NCBI RefSeq assembly: GCF_020080835.1
Contig: NC_058162.1
Location: 7,827,323-7,891,322 of the forward strand
From: Cotesia glomerata
Lineage: Eukaryota > Arthropoda > Insecta > Hymenoptera > Braconidae
Direction of reading: 5' to 3'
DNA length: 64,000 nt
Shown here piece after piece: positions 1-10,237 of this stretch (the stretch's first letter is position 1; each line of letters begins with the position of its first letter). The notes beneath the pieces are model-generated. The model had not been told where the DNA came from, did no database searches, and saw only the letters and a list, made by a program, of their open reading frames with translations. The position numbers were made by a program, and so were the translations under genes.

Positions 1-1377
1 TGTCAGTTGCCAAGCATGCGTTGTAGGTGTTCAGGAGTATGTCTGGGTGTTCCAGGGCTACAGTCTTGATCACTAATGCTGGGATGCCATCAGGACCTGG
101 TGCCTTTCCTGTCTTGAGGCTCTTCGCTGCATCCTGTAACTCCTTGGTTGTGAAAAAAGTTACATTGTTTTTCACATACTGTCTTCTTTCCCTTGGTTAG
201 TGTTTGGGGAACAACTCCGCTACGATGCTGCCTCATTAAGGCAGTTGGTTTCGGCGCTTCTGGTGAAGCCTTTCCAAGTCGTTTGGTGACAATTTGGTAG
301 GCTTTACCCCAGATGTCTTTATCAAGGTCGTTACAGATCTCTTTGCCACAGTTTCGCTTTTGCTTGCTTTGATTGCACGGTTTAAGTTCTTTTTAGCCTG
401 CTTATACTCGCTCGAAAGTAGATCTTGATTGGGAGAGCGTTTCGCAGCTCTCGTTGCTAGCCGACGTAGTTGGTGGCATTTTTCCGGAGTTCTGCTATGT
501 CTGGTGACCACCAATACGCCGGCCTGTGGAAACTCCGATTTTTCAGCCGCGGCATAGAAGCGTCACATGCGGCAGCAATCTCCTTCATCGTGTTTAGCAC
601 TGCCTTTTCCGTCTCGCTGCCGGTATCCGGAGTCGGATTGTTCGGAAGAATAGTCCAGCTTCTGCAAGTGAAGCTCGCAGTGCCTCCGAATCAAGCCTCC
701 TCCTGACATTCCACTTCCGCTTAGAAAAGTCGCGTTGTGAAACCGGGGCAAGTTCCAGTCCAACTTTGAATGTCACGAATTGGTGATCACTGCCGCTGTA
801 TTCTTTCGGATACAGTCCAGTTCTTCGATCATGTTGGCCGTCCTTGGAGTCGCCAACGAAATGTCGAGGATGGATTCCTGGTATCCTGGTCTTCTAAAGG
901 TCGTGGTGCTCCCGGTATTCAGCACTATGAGGTCGAGCTTAGCCGCGACGTCGGCGACCTCGTTGCCTCTGGTGTCAGAGAAAGCAGCACCCCACTCGGC
1001 CGATTTAGCGTTGAAGTCTCCGGCTACGATGACTTCGCCGTCGAACTTAGTAATCGCATCTTCTATACTTGCCAGTTTCTGTCGGAACACACTAATCCCT
1101 TCGTTCGGTGAGAGATAGACGCTCATGAAGTAGGTTGTGGGGTTTGAATCCAGACAAAACCTGCTCCACTTCCGCTGTTGTTGGCAGTAACGTTCTTTGT
1201 GTTTACAATCCAAATTGCTGCCGTACCAGTTTTGTCTGTGAACCATGTTTTGCCTTCGATGTTCAGGTATTGCTCGCAGATAAAGCAGACGTCAATCTTG
1301 TCTTCGAAGACACGTTGGCGCAGCAGGTTTTGCGCTAAGGCGCACCTATTCAGGTTGCCTTGTAGTATGCGTGTCAT
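1..1377 (-). pseudogene. LINE ORF2, APE endonuclease and start of reverse transcriptase, frameshifted
   Basis: From the ATG at 1375-1377 the product begins with an apurinic-type endonuclease: a GNLNR motif at the N-terminus, a C-E-Q segment, AGDFNAKSAEWG near 1000-1030, LDISL near 860, and an SDHQ motif near 780-795 in a different frame. A basic linker (about 514-236) follows, and the start of the reverse transcriptase shows KAPGPDGIPAL at about 70-110. In life the endonuclease nicks the target and the RT primes from it. Frameshifts near 1130, 790 and 520 and in the pre-RT region break the frame. The catalytic RT motifs lie outside the window. Confidence is high for the family and moderate for the exact frame breaks. 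Confidence 0.8.
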
Positions 1378-2840
1378 TTTTGACCTTCGTGGCTTCTGCT
1401 AGTGCTGTGCGGAATGCCTTGCAAGCTCCGGTACCAGGAATATGGCATAGACCGTCTTTGGCATCTTTGTCCGAGTGCAAAGGAAGCAGCTTGGCTTCTC
1501 AGTGCAGTTTAGGGCCTTATGATTTTTCCGCCACATTTGTAGCAGCACATGCTTCTATCTGGTCCCGCACACTGTTGTGTGTGGTGTCTGAACCCGAGAC
1601 ATTTAAAGCAGCGGGTTACTTTCGCAACTTGGCGTATACGACAGTTTACCCAGCCGATCTTTATACGGGCCTTGTTGAGGGCCTTAGTCGCATTTAGTTT
1701 CGTCGATCTCGCAGAAGGCTGCTCGATTACCTCGTGGTGTGGGTTTTGTCAAATTCACCCGTTTGATCTCTAGGCTGTCATTGAATTCACGTTTTAGTGC
1801 TTCACGGACTTCGCTCTCGGTAGAGATTTCATCGAGGTCAAGGATCTCGATCGTTGTTGTTGGTGTTAGCGTCTTGACAGTGCCGATGTTTGCAGTGGCT
1901 GACTTTACTGCATCGGTGAAAGCCTTGCTGTCCTCGGTCTTTCGAGCCATTTCGAGGAGAACGCCTCCGTGCCTCGTCCTTTAATAGACCTTATGTCTAC
2001 TCCAGTCTCTGTTGGGCTAACCTTGGCCTTGATTTCCTTGAGGAGATCGGCGTATGTTCGCCCTTCAGCTGGTTGGACAAGCACAGCCTTTGTTCTTGTC
2101 TTTTTCCTTCTCGGTTTTTGAGCCGCCCTCACTTAGCTGGTTTTGGGCTTCAGTAGTTTTTGCCCCTGGCTCCTGTTCTCTTTCCTTCTTTTTCTTTTGC
2201 CGAGTCACCTTTATCCAGGTATTATCCCGGGCTGTCTTTTTCTGTGCTGGCTTGTCCGTTTCAGAAGAAGGGCTGGGCGTAGACAGCGGCCTCTTCTTTT
2301 CGTTCTCTTTTCCGTGCTGTGTTCTTCAGGAGTGACCAAAAACGCTTGTGGTTTTGTGGTCGTCTCCGGAGATGTTTGCGTGGTTGTCGCCGACATCGAT
2401 GCTGGTTTGTTGGCCAACTTATATGCCGTGGCAATGGACGCTACTAGTTTTCTGAGTTCATGATGAAGATTTCTCTTGTCCTTTATGAACTCAGTCAACT
2501 CTTCGATCTTGCTACCGAGCCGTTCCATTGGCGATTGTTGGCCGGTGACAGTCGGTAGAGAGTTGATCCTCCCTCGATATGTGTTAGTGTTGACGGGAGC
2601 AACAGGTCTTCCACTTTTTGGAGGAGCGCCTGTTTGCTGTGCGTCTACTTCCATCTGAGCTGTTTCTGTCCTCCCTGTAGCATTGCTAGCATTGCTAGAC
2701 GGCAGAGCCATGGGGTCCACTCCGCTGTTCAAACGGTCGCTTGATAACGACGAGTTCAGGCCCGTTTGTACGCCTTCCCTCGCCGGTACTGAGGTATCCC
2801 TCCTCTGCACCGTAGACGATGTTTGAAATACTTCTGACAT
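1376..2840 (-). pseudogene. LINE ORF1 (gag-like, CCHC zinc knuckles), frameshifted
   Basis: ORF1 starts at the ATG at 2838-2840 and is open to about 2211, giving a Ser/Thr/Pro-rich N-terminal region with a short possible coiled-coil (around 2450-2520) and a basic tail. Coding resumes in other frames at about 2132-1905 and 1950-1684. The C-terminal part has one complete CX2CX4HX4C knuckle (about 1600-1640). A second knuckle is interrupted by a one-base frameshift near 1527, and a third Cys pair follows. This is the nucleic-acid-binding, RNA-packaging protein of the element. At least two frameshifts make it non-functional. The end overlaps or abuts the ORF2 start at 1377, as is usual in R1-type elements. 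Confidence 0.75.
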
Positions 2841-2986
2841 TCCATATCATCTTTTGCTAGGTTTTGGTCCGCCCCGAGTATTTTATTTCCTCGGTACCCG
2901 ACGTATCTGGCGCGCAGGTATGCCGAGTATTCCCCTATCCGCCACCTGGGGAGGCGCCCGATGCGGGACCCAGCAAACCCGATACG

Positions 2987-2988
<2 letters not shown>
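2841..2988 (-). other. 5' untranslated leader of the LINE
   Basis: This G+C-rich stretch sits between the (AC)n run and the ORF1 start and has no ORF that continues into ORF1. It is the expected place for the internal RNA polymerase II promoter of an R1-type element, but I cannot point to a specific motif. Its outer end coincides with the first GT dinucleotide of the microsatellite at 2989, so it marks the insertion junction. Confidence 0.6.

Positions 2989-3070
<82 letters not shown>
2989..3070. repeat. (TG)n microsatellite, about 41 units
   Basis: Perfect GT/TG dinucleotide run. It begins exactly where the LINE 5' leader ends and continues on the other side into the arm of the TG-cored interspersed repeat. 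Confidence 0.98.
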
Positions 3071-3072
<2 letters not shown>

Positions 3073-4248
3073 ATGTAAAGCTCTTATAACTTTTGATTGG
3101 CTCAACCGATTTAATTGAAACTGGTTGCATTCGAAAGAGCTTCACTGAACTTAGATTTCCTGTAGACTAGAACCGATTCGGACCGGTAGATTCCAAGAAA
3201 TATCAATAAAACTGAGAAAAAAAAATTTTTTCAAAAGTGGTTTTTGGAATAACTTTAAACGGCTGTATCGATCAATTCCAAAAACTAATCAGCTCTTAAG
3301 ATCGAAAAATCACGTCGATTGCCGTCGGGCCAGTCAAAATCGGTTGATTCGTTCGTGAGATATCGTTGACGAAAAAAATAAAAAAAACGGCAAAAAAGTG
3401 TATTATTTCAAATAACTCGTAAAATTCATGTCGGATCGATTTTTGTGTAATGGATTATTTTGTTAACCTTGAAATACTGCGTCGATCGCCGCAAATTGCA
3501 TCATAATCGGTTGATTGGTTCGCGAGATATCCTTGACGAAAAAAGCAAAAAAATGGCAAAAAAGTGTATTTTTTCAAATAACTCGTAAAATTCAAGTCAG
3601 ATCGATTTTTGTGTAATTGATTATTTTGTTAAACTTAAAATACTGCGTCGATCGCCGCAAACTGCATCAGAATCGGTTGATTCGTTCGCGAGATATCGTT
3701 GACGAAAAAAGCGAAAAAATGGCAAAAAAGTGTATTTTTTCAAATAACTCGTAAAATTCATGTCGGATCGATTTTTGTGTAAAAAATTATTTTGTTAACC
3801 ATGAAATACCACGTCGATCGCCGCAAACGGCATCAAAATCAGTTAATTCGTTCGTGAGATATCGTTGACGAAAAAAATTCGAAAAAATTGATTTTTTAAG
3901 AAAAAATCCAAAATTTCATATCCGATTAATTTGTGTTCACACAATGTTTATAGGACTTAAAAAAATACAGTGATTGCTGCCAACCGCGTGGATATCGGTT
4001 GACTCATTCTAAAGTTTATGGTAGCTTGAACATTTAAAAATACGGTTTCATCAAACTTCTGTTAGACTTTTGACCTCGAAGAGCTTATAAGCATCGACCA
4101 GTTTTATTTTCGAGCTTAGAGAGCTCAAAATAATACAAAAATCAAATTTTTATTTAGTAAATTATATAGATATTTAACTTTTGTACTTCAGTCTTCATAA
4201 CGCAATTTTTAAAAATTTTTGGACTGCAAAACTTTCAAACTTCCCACT
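3071..4248 (+). repeat. TG-cored interspersed repeat, copy 1, right arm
   Basis: The reverse complement of 35270-36040 matches this stretch. Both contain, beside the dinucleotide run, CTTATAACTTTTGA followed by a CAACCGAT-like block, then an ACTTAGATTTCYT block and a series of CGTCGAT / GTTGATTCGTTCGYGAGATAT segments. The inner part is a tandem array of about 167 bp units. No coding potential is seen. Family identity is unknown to me. Confidence 0.75.
3300..3890 (+). repeat. Tandem array of about 167-bp units (4 copies)
   Basis: The phrase TTGACGAAAAAA recurs at about 3363, 3531, 3698 and 3862. Each is preceded by an ATCGGTTGATTSGTTCG-type block and a CGTCGATYGCCG block. Spacing is 164-168 bp. 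The equivalent part of the second copy (35400-35810) shows the same period in reverse orientation. Confidence 0.85.
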
Positions 4249-4321
4249 ACAAAAGTTTTTTTTTTTTTTTTATGATGTTGTCATCATTATAATCCTTCAT
4301 GTAGAACTTTTTCTTATTTTT

Positions 4322-4466
4322 AACTTCCCGCTAAAAAAATCAAAGATTTTAAAAAATCGAGAAGTTATTGTATTCACCCCGTTTTGCAAAAATCGAGTTT
4401 TCATCGGATCTCGACGTTTGAAGGTCACAAGAAGCTTCCCTGACTGTCCTCGCGAGGTTGTCACCA

Positions 4467-4546
<80 letters not shown>

Positions 4547-4599
4547 GATAAGCTTAAAAATGACGCGTTAGATAACATTCAAGCGCTTAGCGGGAAGTT
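4322..4599. repeat. TG-cored repeat bounded by 13-bp inverted repeats
   Basis: AACTTCCCGCTAA at 4322-4334 is the inverse of TTAGCGGGAAGTT at 4587-4599. The unit contains a (TG)n run (4471-4545) flanked by a conserved block with GAGTTTTCATC, TCTCGACGTTTGAAGGTCAC and GAAGCTTCCC. The reverse complement of the same block, ending with TTAGCGGGAAGTT, is at 36122-36270. It looks like a small non-autonomous element or a module of a larger one. Confidence 0.7.
4471..4545. repeat. (TG)n microsatellite
   Basis: Perfect dinucleotide run of about 37 units inside the inverted-repeat unit 4322-4599. Confidence 0.98.
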
Positions 4600-4650
4600 G
4601 CACGGATGGCCTTTAGGTCAACTGTTTTCCTAATTTTTTAGTCATAGAAA

Positions 4651-5769
4651 TTGCGTTTGTTCAATCACGTGAACAAAATCTTGATTCGCGATTCCTTTGT
4701 ATTTCTTAGATTGACCAACAACCGTATGAAGAAACAATCGACTGAGAGTATAGACGAAGAAGGTAAGGAAATTATAGATTTGTCAAATGTTTCTTTTTCA
4801 CCGGTATCTCCACAAATTTATTCATCAAGTAATGAAGATCACAATGTTGATGTGCAATCAAGTGTTTCTTCTTTATCTTCATTACTCACTTCATCTTGTA
4901 ATGTTGCTGAAGATAACGAACAGAGTCATGATGAATACCTTAATAACCCAACAATAAATCAAAATGCTGATGTTGGTGAAACAATAATAGAAGAAGATTG
5001 CGATATCAAAGCTGAAAATAAGATTCCAAATTTTCATACTGAAAAATCGGAAGATACATTAACCAGTATGAAAAGTACAGCCTTGTCTGCTACAGCTATT
5101 GTTTTATCAACCTTTATTCCTATTAATTTGTGGTCGCCATACGTGATTGATAATATTACACAAATAGGCAAAAAACTTTATCTTGAAAGCTTCTTAAGCC
5201 TTAGTAAAAATTCGAATATTGGTCTCAAAGAAAGGTTTTTAAAACCATTTGAGCTGATTAAAACTATTGAAATAGCCGCGCAATGTATGGCAACTTTTGA
5301 AATAGTGCAGGAAACTTGCGGAGAAAATATTTTACAAATTATTTGTGGCGAACAGTACTTATCTTTTTCAAAAATTATTTTGAATATTTGCTGTAATCAA
5401 AAAGCAGCAATTTTGAATATAAATCGACGCTCAGTCGCGATTCTTTCTAGATTTGAGAAATATTACTTATTTGACCCAGAAGGTCGTAATAAAAATGGTA
5501 TAACTTGTTTTCCTCGATTAAATATCTTCACTAATATACCAACTCTAATCAATTGGATAACAGATAATTATTACATTTCTCCGGAGTTAACCAATCCTGA
5601 CATGAATAATTCGTACTCTTTTTCTATGATCAGAGTCACTAAATTTATTGTTGATGGTTATTCATGTAATATGAATTCTTTGAAAGTAGTAAATGCTTTG
5701 AAGAAAAATTTTTATTCACATTTCTTACTGCCAAAAGTTCAAGTGAAAATGGTGAAGGAATTGATTTAA
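4651..5769 (+). pseudogene. Tegument-type cysteine-protease-like domain 1 (active site lost)
   Basis: An open frame of 372 codons; an internal ATG at 4725 is an equally good start. Residues 1-130 are acidic and Ser-rich linker. The folded domain follows. The STALSATAIVLSTFIP block (about 5074-5115) aligns with the Cys box of the downstream copy but has Ser (codon 5074-5076) where that copy has Cys. The LFDPEGR block (5470-5487) aligns with the Asp-x-His box but has Glu (codon 5479-5481) in place of His. By analogy with the herpesvirus tegument deubiquitinase family (MEROPS C76, Cys plus Asp-x-His), this copy would be inactive. Near 5735 the frame shifts and reading continues into domain 2. 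The domain resemblance comes from motif pattern only. Confidence 0.55.
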
Positions 5770-6856
5770 ATAAAAAAAATTATACTTCAACTTTTTCCTC
5801 TTCTACGGATGAAAATCTTTCAAATAAACCATCAAATGATTCCATCAAAGATCCAAAGACAGATTTCGAAGACATTTGTGAAGAGGATGCAAATAATGAC
5901 ATAAATGAATATTTATCTGATTCAATTGAAAATGTTAATGATTATAAATCCAATCTCGAATTTATGTTTTCCTCTTGTACTGTAGCTGATCATGAAAACA
6001 TAAATGATAATCAAAAATCTTCGACAGAAACTCAGTCAGATTTTTCAAAAATCAAACCTTATGATATTATTCGAGGCAATATAAATCAAGCCGATAAAAA
6101 ATTCAATAATTCAGCTGGTAAACAGTGCACTGCGATGGCTGCTTCTGCCGTAGTGATGGCAACGTTCTTACCTATAAAAACTTGGAAATCAGATCATATT
6201 GACCGTATCCTCGAGATCGGAAATAATCTTTACGAGATTAGTATGCGTATGCGTCCCAATGCTCCTGTTGTATGTGGAGCTAATGATAAAGATTATCTAG
6301 AAGGATCGGAACTGCATACTGAAGTTTCAATTGATCCATCTTTACTATAAATTTTATGATAGAAGATACATTTTATGGTAAATGTTTCAGCGTTTCAGAA
6401 GATGCAGATTTTCAGCCGTTACAACAAAGGCTTGAAATATTGGTAGGAAAGAATATTGGAGCTATATTAACTATGAATAATCTAACAGTCTCCATTATTT
6501 CACACGAAGAATTTTATTACCTGTTTGATTCACACAGTAGAGATGAAGTGGGCCGTGTAACCAGTTCTAATGGCAAATCATGTGTTTGCTGTTTTGAAGA
6601 CCTAGAGCAATTACATATGATGTTACTCAATAATATGTATATTGTCAATGAAAATGGCGTTAGTGACGTTGAAAATATGCGTATGAATGCATACGCTATA
6701 TCAACAATTAAAGTGACTTCTTTTAACGTGAATGGCAAAGAAAATCAAATGTCTGATTGTCTTCTAAATCAAACATTTGATATATTTGCATCATTTATGA
6801 CTAACAAAACTTCTGAATCAATGAAGCATTTATCACATCAAGATCCGCCTCCCTAA
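5735..6856 (+). pseudogene. Tegument-type cysteine-protease-like domain 2 (catalytic residues kept, one frameshift)
   Basis: After an acidic linker (5735-6110) a second copy of the same fold appears. GKQCTAMAAS carries the candidate nucleophile Cys (codon 6126-6128). It is followed by a TWKSDHIDRILEIGNNLY block. After a frame break near 6347-6356 comes FYYLFDSHSRDEVGR, with Asp at 6527-6529 and His at 6533-6535, the Asp-x-His spacing of C76 proteases. The ORF ends at 6856. The two domains probably formed one tandem polyprotein before the frameshifts. Position immediately before a MULE transposase suggests it is element cargo. Whether it cleaves ubiquitin or another substrate cannot be said from sequence. 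Confidence 0.55.
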
Positions 6857-6861
6857 AACCC

Positions 6862-8480
6862 GTCTACTTTAAATAATAAAAGAGCTTCATCATCAAATAG
6901 TCCCAAAAATCAAAAGAAGAAAAAAGGCGAGGAATTCGGTTACGTAGTTCGCTTGTGAGTGACAAGCATACAAAACTGATTTTACATAACAAATATGTAA
7001 ACACGGAAGTAAATACATGTTTCTACGAGCATCGCCTAAATTCGTTCAATAATTGCTGTCGTAGCTTAGAATGTAAACCAAATTACATTGGACCAATTAT
7101 GAATGGTTTACAATGTACTTTGTTGTACGAATGTTCTGCGTGTGGCTACGAATTTACAGTTCTGAGTGAACCTGAAGCAAATAATATTGCCAGTACTAAT
7201 GATAGTATCGTATTAGGTTGTATAAGTAGCGGAATTGGTTTCTATCAGTTGGAAAGCTTATTGACTGCTGCAGATTTACCATGTCACAATGCTAATTCAT
7301 ACTCTGTGGCAGAAACAGTTGTTGGTGAATATATCATTAAGACAGCATTAAAAGTCGATGTCTGATGCAGCAAAAAGAATCTGTTGAAAGAGCAAAAGCT
7401 GAAGGCCGTGTTACTAAAAGATGGTATTCCTTTTACATCTACAATTACAGATGGCACTTATCCAAAGAGAGTTTATGAATCGGGATTGTATAATTTCTTC
7501 TTCCGAGCAGCAGTTGTTATTGATAAATTTACGAATAAAGTTCTTGATTGTGGAGTAGCTAATAAAAGATGTTCACAGTGCCAATTTGGAAAACAAGATT
7601 ATCATCTTTGTTGGCTTAACTTTGCTGCCAGCCTCCCTTCAACAAAATAGAATCATCTATTTTATTAGAATTATTTCAGACTAGTTATGAAAAGTATGGA
7701 TTAATATATAAAACATTAATAAGTGATGGTGACAGTAGTGTATACCAATTACTCATTGATTTTAATGTTTATGGTCTGTATAATATTACTGTCGAAAAAA
7801 TAGAGTGTGTGAATCACCCAAGCTTCGTCGTTTAGCAAAAAATCTTCTAGGTCTTTTGAAAATGAGTCAATTAAAGAACGAAGTCAGTCTAAAAGAAGCT
7901 ATTACTGATGCTGGAGTAATATCTTCAAAAGCTATACGAGCAGCATCTCGTTATTTGAATTCCACGAATGACAGCTATGAAAGTAAAATTAAACGTATGC
8001 AAGAAGACTTAGAAAATATTCCGTATCACGCTTTTGGTCAACATCAAAATTGTCACCAATATTACTGTGATAAAAAACCAGAGACCAACAGTGTTGTGAA
8101 ATTATCAGAATTGAAGATTTGGAATATTATATTTGCACATTATAATAGATGTATAGCTCTTCCGAAAGATGTATTAATGAACGGAAGTAATAACCCAGCA
8201 GAATGCATAAATAATGTTATTGCTTCAAAAATTGGAGGTAAACGGACTGATCCTTGCAAGTGGAATTAGGTGGATACAGTATACGAGTAGCATACTTGCA
8301 GTTATACAATTCAACAGTAAAACTGCTATGAAAGATATATACAAAAGTTTGGGAAAAAAGATATTCCTCAAAGGATATTGACATTAGAAGAAAGAAGGAA
8401 AAAAAAGTCGGGGATAATAGGCGTCAATATCATGAAAAGGGATATCGAAGACGATACATCACAAAAATAAGTATACCGGA
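6862..8480 (+). pseudogene. Mutator-like (MULE) transposase, broken by frameshifts
   Basis: A Lys-rich leader (6862-6945) precedes a zinc-binding-like segment with YECSACGYEFTVLSEP (around 7130-7175), typical of arthropod MULE proteins. The DDE core has TDGTYPKR (first Asp, codon 7450-7452), a CSQCQFG Cys cluster near 7575, SDGDSSVYQ (second Asp, 7725-7727), VEKIECVNH near 7790-7820, and NPAECINN (third acid, Glu, 8201-8203). The frame breaks near 6950, 7365, 7650, 7815 and 8270, so the copy is dead. The C-terminus runs as fragments into the assembly gap. In life it would cut and paste the element. Family assignment is from recognised motifs; element ends are not identified. Confidence 0.75.
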
Positions 8481-8496
8481 CAAGATTGCTATTATG

Positions 8497-8596
8497 NNNN
8501 NNNNNNNNNNNNNNNNNNNNNNNNNNNNNNNNNNNNNNNNNNNNNNNNNNNNNNNNNNNNNNNNNNNNNNNNNNNNNNNNNNNNNNNNNNNNNNNN
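8497..8596. other. Assembly gap (100 N)
   Basis: A run of exactly 100 N, the usual placeholder for a gap of unknown size. It cuts the 3' end of the MULE element. Confidence 0.99.
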
Positions 8597-9542
8597 TAAT
8601 GAGCGATATTCACTATTTGGTAGTGCGAAGAATACCGCTTGGTATACATTGCACTACGAAGTAGTGAATAGTTACTATTTCAATTTCAGAGAATGAAAAG
8701 CTGTGTCCTGTAGAGGATCTTCGGAGACATGAATAAAATAATAATAAATAAATAAATATATTATTATTATTATTATTATTATTACTACCTAATTCGTAAC
8801 AGGTCTGTTTTTGATCTACAGGCGATCAAAAACCGACTAAAAATTATGCAACGTTTTGGTCTGTTTTTGACCTTGATACGATCAAAACCAGTTAAATGAT
8901 TGTGACAAAAAAAGTCTGATTTTGGTCTTAAAACAATAGAAAACAATTTTATTATAACATTAAAAATAATCTGAAATTGGTCTGAATTGGGAATAGTACG
9001 GGTAAAAACAGATTAAATTCTTATATAATATAGATGCACATAATAAAATTAAACTGAATGAAAAATATTAAAAATTTTTATTAATCATAAAACAGGCTAA
9101 ATTTTTTGACCCGGGAAATAAGTGCTGAGCTCGATACCAATATCCTAGAATAGTCATTATTGTTATTAATGATCAAGATACATGTCTTGAATTAGTTGTA
9201 GATAGAGAAAGGTCCTATCTCATTAAATGAATTCAGTCATAGCTTATTGGTAAAGGTTCTTTTTGTTTTTTATATAACTTTTTAGAGAATCGAAACTTAT
9301 TTTGCGAAAATCTTGACGAGTTAATCACCATCCGAATATTAATGGTTTCTTCTATTGTTTGAAATAATTTCGAAAATTTATAATATCTATTGAATTTTAA
9401 ATTTGAACTTTATAAAAAAAAAAAAAAATATTATATAAAATAAAAACAGTCGTCGACTAAATTAATTATGCACTATTGTTTGTATTAAATGTATAATTAA
9501 TAGTCACTGACCGAATAAAATATTTGCTTCGATTTGAAATTC
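8597..9542. other. Non-coding stretch with short palindrome and (ATT)n
   Basis: Just after the gap ATTCACTATTTGGTAGTGC (about 8608-8626) is answered by GCACTACGAAGTAGTGAATAG (about 8651-8671), a short imperfect palindrome. An (ATT)n run lies at 8758-8783. The phrase GGTCTGTTTTTGA recurs twice around 8812 and 8860. No coding region is seen. Confidence 0.5.
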
Positions 9543-10222
9543 ATGATGTTACAGTTATCAGTTTCAGAAGCACTTGTGCTTATTCCTAAATTTAACGGTT
9601 CAAGCGCAACCGTCTTAAATTTTATGAGCTCTTGTAAAAAGAATGTTCTCTTCTCCCATTAGCGAGCCATCAAGAATTTTTGCTGTCAATTCGAAACAAA
9701 TTTAAAGATTCAGCGCGTGAAAAAATCAATAATGTTTATTTCTTTGGTTTACGCGATTTTGAGATCATTATGAAGTCGTTGTTTGTTCCTCAATCACTAA
9801 TAAATGAGTGGGAGTTAACTTCTAAAAGTATTCACGAATTGATAGCAGTTTTATCAAAAACTAAACCTATAGCTGAAAGATTAATTGTCGAAAATAACGA
9901 GCATGGAAACAAATTACCTAAAATTAAATTAAATACCGAACTCGGGTCGGCTAATAAAAATTTAGACGACGAACCACTGGAACTGAAGCAACTAAATTTA
10001 AATTCACGCGCGTTAGAAAAAGAGCTTCCTGAACTTACTTTGTCAGAAGCTCAAATTCATCGGTCATCTCAAGATTGTCTGAGTGCCGATTCACCTAAAA
10101 GTCGAGTACACGAGCTTGTAGTTCTCGCGGTATCGAAAGGTAAAACATCGATCCGAGCTGTTATTTCCGGAATCGAGTTGAATTTTATAAATTTACGCGT
10201 TAAGACTGCAAAAAGACAGTAA
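9543..10222 (+). pseudogene. Gag-like remnant of a Ty3/gypsy-type retroelement
   Basis: A short frame from 9543 to 9662 has an EALVLIPKFNGS-type start and a following Phe-Met-Ser-Cys stretch, resembling the N-terminus of insect gypsy-type Gag proteins. After a frame change the 9680-10222 ORF (180 codons) continues with a hydrophobic helical segment containing KFKDSAREKINNV and a polar, Leu/Glu-rich tail. No zinc knuckle, protease, RT or integrase motif follows before the LTR at 11238, so the element is internally deleted. The assignment is by resemblance of a few positions and could be wrong; the ORF may be an unrelated insect gene fragment. Confidence 0.35.
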
Positions 10223-10237
10223 GTTGAAAATAATAAG

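Larger units (their letters stand above)
1..2988 (-). mobile_element. Degenerate R1-clade non-LTR retrotransposon, 5' part
   Basis: A LINE copy reads leftwards and leaves the window within its reverse-transcriptase domain. In sense order there is a G+C-rich 5' leader (2988-2841), a gag-like ORF1 with CCHC knuckles (2840 to about 1380), and an ORF2 with an APE-type endonuclease (1377 to about 770), a linker and the start of the RT (about 150-1). Several frameshifts separate these blocks, so the copy is dead. ORF1 knuckles plus an APE endonuclease before the RT point to the R1/Jockey group; I favour R1 because of the endonuclease motifs and the abutting (AC)n run. Base composition is clearly more G+C-rich than the surroundings. 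The 3' end and target duplication lie outside the window. Confidence 0.85.

Noticed and set aside
770..1118. Plus-strand open frames within the LINE
   Set aside because: They are shadows of the minus-strand endonuclease reading frame, which has recognisable catalytic motifs.
2854..3145. Long open frames across the (TG)n run giving Cys-Val or Thr-His repeats on both strands
   Set aside because: They exist only because a dinucleotide run has no stop codon; the same artefact appears at 4297-4633 and 35959-36282.
4181..4633. 150-codon ORF ahead of the protease-like gene
   Set aside because: Runs through poly-T and (TG)n of the interspersed repeat; not coding.
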